Below are positions 1 to 5,059 of a DNA stretch of 5,059 nt, piece by piece (the stretch's first letter is position 1; every line of letters begins with the position of its first letter). Origin of the DNA: BHER01 sp051652245 (lineage in GTDB: Bacteria > Bacillota_I > Bacilli_A > Culicoidibacterales > Culicoidibacteraceae); NCBI GenBank assembly GCA_051652245.1, contig JBOFTV010000048.1:1-5059 (forward strand), given 5' to 3'. Both the position numbers and the translations under genes were made by a program. Under the pieces are notes generated by a model. That model had not been told where the DNA came from. It worked only from the letters and a program-made list of their open reading frames with translations, and did not search any database.

Positions 1-532
1 GTATAAGAAGCAATAAGCATTGTCACCACTGAAGTGCAAATAATACCGATGCTATCTGCTGTTATAATTAAATACCCTCTATTATCTGCCATAGCAACCG
101 CCTGTGGTCCTGCAAAAAAATAATTAAGTGATATCCTAATGCCATACATTCCCTGAATAGCGTACAGCATCCAAATTGATGAGGCATCTCTAACCATAAT
201 TGGGGCAGCAGGAAGTAATATTGCTGACACAATTAAAATAATAAAGCCTATTTTTCGCCAATATATTCTAGCTCCTTTGATTATACTATTTATTGAGTCA
301 TAATCTTTAACAACCAAAAAGCGAAATAACGAAGAATACACTGCCATTTCTAGTCCCGCTTCTAGCAGGGTAAAGTATGAAAAAATTGTGTATAAAACTG
401 GTATATCCCATTTTCATTAACACCTAGATAACTAATAAAAAAGCGCATTCTAAATAGATTAATAACACCTATTATTAATGGCAAAAATACAAATGCAATT
501 ACATTTGTTATCATTGTTTTCTTGTTTCCCAC
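1..532 (-). pseudogene. Wzx-type polysaccharide flippase, 5' part, frameshifted, runs off the window
   Basis: This is the N-terminal third of a multi-pass membrane protein that looks like a Wzx/MATE-fold flippase, which moves lipid-linked repeat units across the membrane. The frame opens at GTG 530-532 (VGNKKTMITN), with AGAAAGG at 544-550 eleven bases upstream; ATG 512-514 is an alternative with a poorer ribosome site. The first helix is followed by RMRFFISYLGVNENGIYQFY, typical of this family. The frame then hits TAG at 362-364, giving only 56 residues. Adding one base to the six-A run at 380-385 (T6 on the coding strand) restores QFFSYFTLLEAGLEMAVYSS, and the protein stays open to the window edge with further hydrophobic helices. 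The single break in an otherwise conserved frame means a recent mutation, a slipping homopolymer or a base-calling error. The family assignment rests on motif recall; the enzyme's substrate is unknown. Confidence 0.8.
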
Positions 533-555
533 TTGCTTACCGACCTTTCTAGACG

Positions 556-940
556 TTAAATTTTATAGAATATAATTGCTGGTATTAAGAGTAGATATAG
601 TGTTTTGTCTGATATTTTTTTGATATTCTTGATATTTTTAGCATGGCTTAATTTATTTATTTTCCCAAAAACACCTACTGCTGCAATATGACGTATTCGT
701 TGCTTTAAAGGTGGTTTAAAAAAGTTGATAAACTCTAAGCAGTACGTATAGTAACCTTGTGGGTTTTCCTTAAATAATTTAGTCATATTCACACTAAATC
801 CTGTAGGTGGATATTCTACGTATTTTATTGCTTTATTAATAAAACAAAACGGTGCTTGCTTTTCAAGCCGATGAAACACAAGTGCTTCTGGTACAAATAA
901 TTCATTTTGATACGTTGGAAATGACTCCTTTTTATGATTT
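556..940 (-). pseudogene. C-terminal remnant of a GT2-type glycosyltransferase
   Basis: About 124 residues from KESFPTYQNELFVPEAL to the TAA at 556-558 resemble the C-terminal half of capsule GT2 enzymes: an FP-x-ENE-x-FVPEA-type segment, then INKAIKYVEYPPTGFS, then a basic tail with RIRHIAAVGVFGK. The N-terminal nucleotide-binding half with the catalytic aspartates is absent. The open frame can be read back to ATG 1036-1038, but that upstream part lies out of phase inside the C-terminus of the GT4 gene and is probably not real protein. The homologous part begins almost exactly at the GT4 stop codon (932-934), which marks a deletion junction. The flippase gene starts 23 bases downstream, so the remnant lies inside the same transcript. 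It resembles the second C-terminal scrap at 4464-4631. It is unlikely to be catalytic. Confidence 0.72.
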
Positions 941-2038
941 GTTAAAATAATTATACCATATATTTGCAATACTACTTGCTTGAAACTGTTTAATAAAACA
1001 AATGCTGTTTTCTCCTGATTTTTTTCTAAGTAGCACATTTTGCATGTAATTTGATAATGTTACTTCAAACGCTTTTTGATTATTTAAGTCAACTAACGCA
1101 CCTTTGTCTTTCACAAGAAACTCGACCCCAGGGGAGCAGTTATATGCAATGACGGGTATACCATAATTCATTGCTTCAATCACTGCCATTGGTAACCCTT
1201 CTTTTCTAGAAGTTAGCATCATTAGTGATGCGGTTTCATATACTTTTTGAATGCCTTCATAATGACCGTGAAGCACTATGCTCTGTTCCATTTTAAGAGC
1301 TGAAATCTGTTTTTCTAGCTTTTTTTTCAGTTCTCCATCACCGTATATGTCAAATCGCCAACCAGGATTTTGATCAGAAACCGCCGCAAAAATAGAAATT
1401 GCTTGTTCAATTTGCTTTATTTCTGTTAGTCTGCCTGCGAAAACAACTTGCTTATTTTCAAGGGGAGAACATTTTGGTTTTGTCTTTGTAATTGGCAGAG
1501 GATTGTATATATAACTAACATGCTCCCATTTAAAATAAGTGCCTACAACTTGGGCATCTTCTTGTGTAAGCATAAGTATTAAATCCGGGCGCATATAGTA
1601 TCTTTCAACTAAAAACTTATACGCTTTTGATAGCCCCCTCCCCTGTAAGAGAAAATCTGCTGAGCTATGCATTTGAGCTATAACTTTCTTTACCTTACTT
1701 GTATTTATATCTTTAAAAAAAAGGTATACCAATGGGTTAGTAATAATAACGATTGGGTTGCTATTTTGATCAATTATTTTTTGGACTTCTTTGCTACTCC
1801 TTTTAGTAACTAAGGCATCTGTAAATAGCAAATCTGGACGCGTTGTGAAGATATCTTTATTATATAACAATACTTCATTATTGTTTACACTATAGTCAAC
1901 TCCTTTTGGAGTTGACATCCCTACGACAGTTACTCTATGTCCATCTGCTAAAAATTGTGCTGAGATTGTTCTAACAAATTGTTGGACACCTCCAATACCA
2001 CCTAAGTGATGGCTAATTATGATGATATTTTCTGCCAT
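932..2038 (-). CDS. GT4 family glycosyltransferase (GT-B fold)
   Basis: This 368-residue protein has the normal length for a GT4 retaining glycosyltransferase, a cytoplasmic or membrane-associated enzyme that adds a sugar from a nucleotide donor to a lipid-linked oligosaccharide. The N-terminal acceptor domain opens with IIIISHHLGGIGGVQQF (a Gly-rich loop near residues 13-17). The C-terminal donor domain starts near residue 197 with VVFAGRLTEIKQIEQAI and continues with FDIYGDGELKKKLE (229-242). The signature EX7E motif lies in EGLPMAVIEAM, with Glu280 and Glu288, followed by YGIPVIAYNCSPG. The ATG start has GAGG at 2047-2050 eight bases upstream, which supports it. The gene lies 42 bases after the GT2 gene, so it is probably co-transcribed. 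The natural-looking C-terminus ends where the GT2 remnant begins. The gene appears intact; the sugar transferred cannot be deduced. Confidence 0.93.
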   Translation of the reverse strand: MAENIIIISHHLGGIGGVQQFVRTISAQFLADGHRVTVVGMSTPKGVDYSVNNNEVLLYNKDIFTTRPDLLFTDALVTKRSSKEVQKIIDQNSNPIVIITNPLVYLFFKDINTSKVKKVIAQMHSSADFLLQGRGLSKAYKFLVERYYMRPDLILMLTQEDAQVVGTYFKWEHVSYIYNPLPITKTKPKCSPLENKQVVFAGRLTEIKQIEQAISIFAAVSDQNPGWRFDIYGDGELKKKLEKQISALKMEQSIVLHGHYEGIQKVYETASLMMLTSRKEGLPMAVIEAMNYGIPVIAYNCSPGVEFLVKDKGALVDLNNQKAFEVTLSNYMQNVLLRKKSGENSICFIKQFQASSIANIWYNYFNKS

Positions 2039-2080
2039 ATTTCACACCTCGTTTCCTCTAAAATTATCGCAACATATGAT

Positions 2081-3037
2081 TTACTCATCTTTTTTATTTA
2101 AAAATGTTTCAACTTGAAACGTCGGTCTTTGTTTTACTTCTAAGTATATTTTACCTATATATTCACCAATAATACTTATTGACAGCAAAATAAGTCCTCC
2201 AATAAGCCAGACACTTGCCATGACACTTGGCCATCCTTGAACAGTATCACCAAGAAAATGCAAAATAATAATATAAATAAAGTAACAAATACTTACAAAA
2301 AAAACGCTCAATCCTACTGCAGAAATCAACCTAATTGGCTTTACACTTAAAGATGTAATCCCTTCGATAGCAAATGCTAACATTTTACTTAATGGATATT
2401 TACTTTCACCGGCAAATCGCTCATTTCTTTCATAATAAACATAATCAGTTTTATAACCAATCATTGGAACAATTCCACGTAAAAAAAGATTCACCTCTTT
2501 ATATTCTTCCAGAGCCTCTAGCGCTTTTTTACTCATCAAGCGATAATCAGCATGATTAAAAACTGTATTTGCTCCCAAAAAATCCATTACTCGATAAAAC
2601 CCTTCTGCCGTTGCACGCTTAAAAAAACTGTCCGTTGTTCGTTTGCTCCTAACGCCATAAACAATATCAGCGCCTTGCGTAAATTTAGCAACCATTTCAT
2701 CAATTGCATCAATGTCATCTTGTAAATCGGCATCCATTGAAATAGCCATATCAGCATGTTTTATTACTGTCATTAATCCCGCTAAAAGGGCATTTTGATG
2801 CCCACGATTGCGGCTAAGGTTGATGCCAGAAAAAAGGCTATTTTCTTCATGAAATGCTGAAATTAGCGACCATGTTTTATCTTTCGACCCGTCGTTAACA
2901 AAAACCACCTTACTCTCTTTTGAAATAGCATTAGACTCAATTAACTTTTCCATTTTAGCTTCCAGTTGAACTTTTGTTTCAAGTATTACCTCTTCTTCAT
3001 TATAACATGGGATTACTAGATATAAAATATTATTCAT
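2081..3037 (-). CDS. GT2 polyprenyl-phosphate sugar transferase, GtrB/DPM1-like, two membrane helices
   Basis: This 318-residue protein matches the length and plan of GtrB/CsbB/DPM1-type enzymes, which move a sugar from a nucleotide donor to undecaprenyl phosphate on the inner face of the membrane. Visible motifs, numbered from MNN, are YLVIPCYNEEEV (6-17), FVNDGSKDKT (46-55), the catalytic MDADLQDD (101-108), VYGVRSKR (126-133), and RFAGESKYPLSK (207-218), typical of this subfamily. Two hydrophobic helices follow at about 237-263 and 272-297, then GEYIGKIYLEVKQRP. I chose ATG 3035-3037 because GGAG lies nine bases upstream and the protein then begins right before the first beta strand. ATG 3050-3052 would add five residues (MEPEI) with only a weak A-rich site. 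Such enzymes usually feed a multi-pass GT-C transferase; the gene just upstream is a truncated protein of that kind, so this enzyme may lack its partner. Confidence 0.93.
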   Translation of the reverse strand: MNNILYLVIPCYNEEEVILETKVQLEAKMEKLIESNAISKESKVVFVNDGSKDKTWSLISAFHEENSLFSGINLSRNRGHQNALLAGLMTVIKHADMAISMDADLQDDIDAIDEMVAKFTQGADIVYGVRSKRTTDSFFKRATAEGFYRVMDFLGANTVFNHADYRLMSKKALEALEEYKEVNLFLRGIVPMIGYKTDYVYYERNERFAGESKYPLSKMLAFAIEGITSLSVKPIRLISAVGLSVFFVSICYFIYIIILHFLGDTVQGWPSVMASVWLIGGLILLSISIIGEYIGKIYLEVKQRPTFQVETFLNKKDE

Positions 3038-3068
3038 TATTTCAGGCTCCATTTCTTTTCTTATTTTG

Positions 3069-3419
3069 TCACAACTGCACTAATCCAATTCCCGCTAATA
3101 ATAGTAGCGGTTGAACAGATGGCAGTATGTATCTTGACCGACCTTCCCAAATCAAAAAAAACAAAGAAAAGCCTATCATAACAAGTATTGTAAAGGAAGT
3201 ATAGTCTGATACTTGCTGCTTATTTAAAATTGATTTTAGGAGTAACAGAAAAATTATTACATACATCAGTTCTTGATGAAAATCCATGAAAAGTATAATC
3301 ATCGCCCCTAAAACCCCAGTATATAGTAATTCTACTTTTTGAGGATTTCTTGGCGTATTAGCTATTTTTCTAAGTGAAAGATAGCTCGAATCACTCACAT
3401 TATTGCTATGCTTCTTTGC
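3069..3419 (-). pseudogene. C-terminal fragment of a multi-pass membrane protein, probably GT-C/GT39-like
   Basis: The frame runs to TGA 3069-3071 and shows several hydrophobic stretches (VLGAMIILFM, YVIIFLLLLKSI, FTILVMIGFSLFFLIW) followed by WEGRSRYILPSVQPLLLLAG. This last segment is typical of the C-terminal helices of polytopic GT-C glycosyltransferases that use polyprenyl-phosphate sugars outside the membrane. A GTG at 3396-3398 could open a 109-residue product, but the frame is open upstream of it into the IS remnant, to a TGA near 3440. There is no ribosome site of note, so the GTG is probably an internal codon of a once longer gene. Full-length relatives have several hundred residues, so most of the protein is gone. 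The gene ends 31 bases before the GtrB-like start. An O-antigen-polymerase-like membrane protein is an alternative identity. Confidence 0.65.
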
Positions 3420-3707
3420 CTTACTGTCCGAAAAAATTCTTCAATCTGCCAACGGAGAAAGGAGCTATTGAAGATATTAATTGCTTCCTACTTTGTAGTC
3501 ACTCTTTTATTCGTTAAAAGGAGCCTTGGTTTTCCTGAAATTTCGTACAAGTACAAGTTTTAATCCCATTAATTCTGATGCGCGCAGCGAAGCTAGGACA
3601 ACTGAAAATTGTACTTCTCGATTGTAGTAGTCCCTTTACTATCATTTCTGTACCGCTCATAATTGTTGTACCTCTCATTGCTGATTTAAAGGCAAGTAAA
3701 TTCATGG
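3405..3707 (-). mobile_element. Decayed IS4-type insertion sequence remnant with transposase C-terminal half
   Basis: Pieces of a DDE transposase can be read on the minus strand in two frames. From about 3614 to 3545 one frame gives SLRASELMGLKLVLVR. After a frameshift near 3540-3545 the other frame gives GKPRLLLTNKRVTTK, an in-frame TAG at 3488-3490, then EAINIFNSSFLRWQIEEFF followed by RTVRQ. The RWQIEEFF stretch (about 3431-3454) carries the R-x3-E-x6-R/K spacing of the catalytic glutamate region of IS4-group transposases. The protein then breaks off near 3416, where the membrane-protein frame takes over. The remaining bases up to about 3707 give only short unmatched reading frames, including a 63-codon one at 3514-3705 that I consider spurious. 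No clear terminal inverted repeats or target duplication were found. The element is dead. Confidence 0.62.
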
Positions 3708-3728
3708 TTAGCGGGCTGGGTTTTTCAT
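3708..3728 (-). pseudogene. Vestigial gene start (MKNPAR, then stop)
   Basis: Nineteen bases after the GT32 stop, the minus strand has an ATG at 3726-3728 with a strong ribosome site (AAAGGTGAG, 3733-3741, eight bases from AGG to ATG). The frame gives only MKNPAR before TAA at 3708-3710. This looks like the true start of the next gene of the operon, cut off by the IS remnant. The most economical idea is that it was the start of the membrane protein whose C-terminus survives at 3069-3419. That is an inference from position and strand only. Confidence 0.4.
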
Positions 3729-3747
3729 AATGCTCACCTTTTTTCAG

Positions 3748-4458
3748 TTATTTTTTCAGAACTTTTACTGTAATCATCGTCATCAATTTATTATATCTAC
3801 TTTTACCTAGTAATCTTTGCAATATATGGCGAATTACTTTAATAGTTTTACTATCTTCAGTCCATGTAGCTTCAAAATGATGAATTAAATAACTATTTTT
3901 TTTATTATTGCCAAAATAACTACTATTATACACAATAAAATTATCATTGAGTACCTGCGTTTTATCATTAAAAATTAGATCATGTTTTTTAAACACATTC
4001 CCCCAAATAACTGGGTTAGCTGTTAAATCTAGCTCCCCTGATTTTTTAATAAATGTGCTATGGTGATAATATTCCATGATTTCTTTGATAATTGCATTTC
4101 CTTTTTTTGCGGCACAAATAGCAGTTATTAGACTATATTTATGTTGAAAGCCAGTAAATCCTTGACTTGATAATAGCGTATCAATTGATCTAAGTAACTC
4201 TATATCTGTATCAAAATAAACGCCACCTTGATCATAAAGTGCATACATTCTTATATAGTCACTAACAAATGCCCATTTTTTTTCTTCGTATGCTTGGATA
4301 ACATATTTTGGCATTTCAGACCAATTTATTTTTTCTTCATTCCACTCAATAATTTCATATTCTGGAAGAATTGTTTTCCATGTTTCTATGCATTTTACAA
4401 CAAGTTCATTCTTTTGTCCCCTTCCAAACCAACAATAATGTATTTTTTTTGGAATCAT
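3748..4458 (-). CDS. GT32 family glycosyltransferase (Gly_transf_sug/OCH1-like)
   Basis: This 236-residue protein has the usual size of bacterial GT32 capsule enzymes, which transfer a hexose from a nucleotide donor to the growing repeat unit. It opens with the typical MIPKKIHYCWFGRG. The donor site appears at FVSDYIRMYALYDQGGVYFD followed by TDIELL, with the DXD residues Asp83 and Asp85. Near the C-terminus LIHHFEATWT (191-200) matches the His-His ... Ser/Thr-Trp element of the family, followed by a basic tail. ATG 4456-4458 is the start: GAGG at 4467-4470 sits eight bases upstream. The upstream in-frame GTG 4465-4467 overlaps this site and would add only VKE. The gene begins five bases after the stop of the GT2 scar, which suggests translational coupling to the gene once there. 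It appears intact. The acceptor and sugar are unknown. Confidence 0.92.
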   Translation of the reverse strand: MIPKKIHYCWFGRGQKNELVVKCIETWKTILPEYEIIEWNEEKINWSEMPKYVIQAYEEKKWAFVSDYIRMYALYDQGGVYFDTDIELLRSIDTLLSSQGFTGFQHKYSLITAICAAKKGNAIIKEIMEYYHHSTFIKKSGELDLTANPVIWGNVFKKHDLIFNDKTQVLNDNFIVYNSSYFGNNKKNSYLIHHFEATWTEDSKTIKVIRHILQRLLGKSRYNKLMTMITVKVLKK

Positions 4459-4463
4459 TTCCT

Positions 4464-4631
4464 TCACCTCTTCTTATTTTTAGCACTATATAATAAAATG
4501 CCTGGCAGCATCAAAAAATAGACCCATCTATTACCAATGCTCAAATCATTAGCAATTTCTAAAAAAATTTTCTTTGACCATTTGCCAAAAACACCTGCAG
4601 CTGCGACATGTCTAAGTCTTTGTCTTATTCC
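4464..4631 (-). pseudogene. C-terminal scrap of a GT2-type glycosyltransferase
   Basis: After a TGA at 4632-4634 the minus strand is open for 55 codons, beginning GIRQRLRHVAAAGVFGKWSK and ending LLYSAKNKKR with TGA at 4464-4466. The RLRHVAAAGVFGK block, the hydrophobic segment YFLMLPGILLYS and the short tail match the end of the GT2 remnant at 556-940 (RIRHIAAVGVFGK, then YLLLIPAIIFYKI), so this is the tail of a paralogous enzyme. There is no start codon or ribosome site of its own, so it is a deletion remnant. Its stop codon lies immediately before the GT32 start, the spacing expected of an intact operon gene that lost its front part. Confidence 0.65.
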
Positions 4632-4719
4632 TCATCTTTTGCTCTAATCTTGTTTTTGTTTCATTGATCACTTCGTGTTCATTATAACAAGATCTCACAA
4701 GATACACTATCTTATTCAA
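4612..4719 (-). pseudogene. N-terminal scrap of a GtrB/DPM1-like GT2 glycosyltransferase
   Basis: A TTG start at 4717-4719 has a good ribosome site (AAGGAG, 4728-4733, eight bases away). It gives LNKIVYLVRSCYNEHEVINE followed by TKTRLEQKM, about 19 of 29 residues identical to the start of the intact GT2 enzyme at 2081-3037 (MNNILYLVIPCYNEEEVILE, TKVQLEAKM). The usual Ile-Pro before CYNE is Arg-Ser here. The frame then runs into RNKTKT and TAG 4612-4614, where the sequence in another frame already encodes the C-terminal scrap. The fusion point therefore lies near 4625-4640. This is the first coding sequence behind the promoter at 4761-4789, so a 35-residue peptide may still be translated. It cannot be an active transferase. 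Confidence 0.65.
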
Positions 4720-4760
4720 AATTCTCTCTCCTTTCGTCTATCTAGAATATATCCTAGCTA

Positions 4761-4789
4761 ATTGTACCACATCTAGGCTTTTTTTTAAA
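4761..4789 (-). promoter_or_regulatory. Probable minus-strand promoter of the polysaccharide genes
   Basis: On the minus strand TTTAAA (4784-4789; 4 of 6 matches to the -35 consensus) is followed by a 17-base spacer and TACAAT (4761-4766; 5 of 6 matches to the -10). A TGG directly before the hexamer forms the TGn extended -10. Transcription would start near 4754, about 35 bases before the TTG start at 4719 and its AAGGAG site. Position, spacing and strand all fit a promoter driving the row of genes below. No operator repeat was recognised. Confidence 0.6.
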
Positions 4790-4855
4790 GATGCTATCCT
4801 GATATTTCCCACCAAAACTCCTTATTAGTAACTAGTCAGCCAATGTTCGTAAGTT

Positions 4856-4901
4856 AAGGAATTTCCTCCCTAATATAGGGGGCCGAATTCCTTTTCTTTT
4901 T
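4856..4901 (+). terminator. Possible plus-strand Rho-independent terminator
   Basis: AAGGAATT (4856-4863) pairs with AATTCCTT (4886-4893). An inner CCC/GGG helix (4868-4870 with 4879-4881) closes an AT-rich loop, with a small internal mismatch between the two helices. The right arm runs into TTTTCTTTTT (4892-4901) on the plus strand; on the minus strand no T run follows. No plus-strand gene ending before it was found in the window, so it may belong to a lost gene or have another role. Confidence 0.45.
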
Positions 4902-4913
4902 GCGCGAAAAAGC

Positions 4914-4940
4914 TTGACAAGAACAAAAACCGCCAATAAT
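4914..4940 (+). promoter_or_regulatory. Weak candidate plus-strand promoter
   Basis: A perfect TTGACA (4914-4919) is followed, after a short 15-base spacer, by AATAAT (4935-4940; 5 of 6 matches). It lies just after the hairpin and before a short open frame on the plus strand. The short spacer and the general AT richness make this tentative. Confidence 0.3.
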
Positions 4941-4949
4941 TAAAGGTGA

Positions 4950-5059
4950 ATGGACGGAAAATCCATATCATATTTGAAAGTTGGTATCCTTATGCAAAAT
5001 CAAACAAAAAAATTCCTGTTTCTCATCAAATCGCTCAAAAAATATTGGAATGATGAGGA
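4950..5059 (+). CDS. Unrecognised partial reading frame leaving the window
   Basis: An open plus-strand frame starts at ATG 4950-4952 (MDGKSISYLKVGILMQNQTK) and includes a second ATG at 4992-4994. It is still open at the window edge, with at least 36 codons (ending ...KYWNDE). AAAGG at 4943-4947 is too close to the first ATG for a normal ribosome site, and the second ATG has none, so the start is uncertain. The peptide is Lys-rich and I recognise no family; a transposase N-terminus is one possibility because of the IS debris nearby, but nothing shown proves it. The frame could also be chance. Confidence 0.25.
   Translation, partial: MDGKSISYLKVGILMQNQTKKFLFLIKSLKKYWNDE

Larger units (their letters stand above)
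4790..4949. other. Intergenic flank without a recognised gene
   Basis: Apart from the hairpin and the candidate plus-strand promoter listed separately, this stretch has stop codons in all the frames I read and no recognisable protein or RNA. It marks the upstream boundary of the minus-strand polysaccharide genes. Confidence 0.5.

Noticed and set aside
2374..2559. Plus-strand open frame of 61 codons
   Set aside because: It lies wholly inside the conserved GT2 gene on the other strand, has no recognisable motif and is a shadow.
3514..3705. Minus-strand open frame of 63 codons starting MNLLAFKSAM
   Set aside because: It overlaps transposase pieces readable in other frames and shows no family match I can recognise; a faint likeness of SGTEMIVKGLL to the start of acetolactate synthases is too short to trust.
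4228..4521. Plus-strand open frame of 97 codons rich in Phe
   Set aside because: It is antisense to the GT32 gene; the Phe-rich composition comes from the A-rich coding strand opposite.
4752..4784. CCTAG/CTAGG hairpin followed by a T run on the plus strand
   Set aside because: The stem is only five pairs with a long loop, no gene precedes it, and the same bases form a better promoter on the minus strand.
1..5059. A CRISPR array, tRNA or a novel defence or mobile system
   Set aside because: No regularly spaced repeats, tRNA-like folds or unexplained conserved genes were seen; the contents are explained by a broken polysaccharide locus plus IS debris.

Overview
The window is an AT-rich stretch of a cell-surface polysaccharide (capsule or exopolysaccharide) locus. 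It most likely comes from a low-GC Gram-positive bacterium of the Lactobacillales; the genus cannot be fixed from the sequence alone. The grounds are the strong base bias, GAGG/AGGAG-type ribosome binding sites, occasional GTG and TTG starts, and the gene content. Every recognisable gene is on the minus strand, so transcription runs from about 4755 down to 1.

Layout in transcription order. Upstream (4790-5059) is a largely gene-free flank. It holds a plus-strand hairpin with a T-rich tail and the possible start of a divergent plus-strand reading frame. A minus-strand promoter with an extended -10 sits at 4761-4789. It is followed by a scar (4464-4719) that joins the first ~29 residues of one GT2 glycosyltransferase, out of frame, to the last ~55 residues of another. 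Then come an intact GT32 glycosyltransferase (3748-4458), a six-codon vestige of a gene start (3708-3728), a decayed IS4-type transposase remnant (about 3405-3707) and the C-terminal end of a multi-pass membrane protein, probably GT-C/GT39-like (3069-~3419). Next are an intact membrane-anchored GT2 polyprenyl-phosphate sugar transferase of the GtrB/DPM1 type (2081-3037) and an intact GT4 glycosyltransferase (932-2038). The row ends with the C-terminal remnant of another GT2 enzyme (556-~940) and the start of a Wzx-type flippase (1-532) that carries a frameshift in an A6/T6 tract.

How it fits together. In an intact locus these genes would assemble a lipid-linked oligosaccharide (GT2, GT4, GT32), flip it (Wzx) and possibly decorate it outside the membrane (the GtrB-like enzyme supplying a GT-C partner). 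Here three glycosyltransferase genes look functional, while their neighbours are truncated, fused or frameshifted, and an IS remnant sits at one break. The best reading is a polysaccharide locus shaped by repeated deletion and recombination, either a decaying locus or the mosaic end of a strain-specific cluster. I saw no RNA genes, CRISPR array or undescribed defence-like system.
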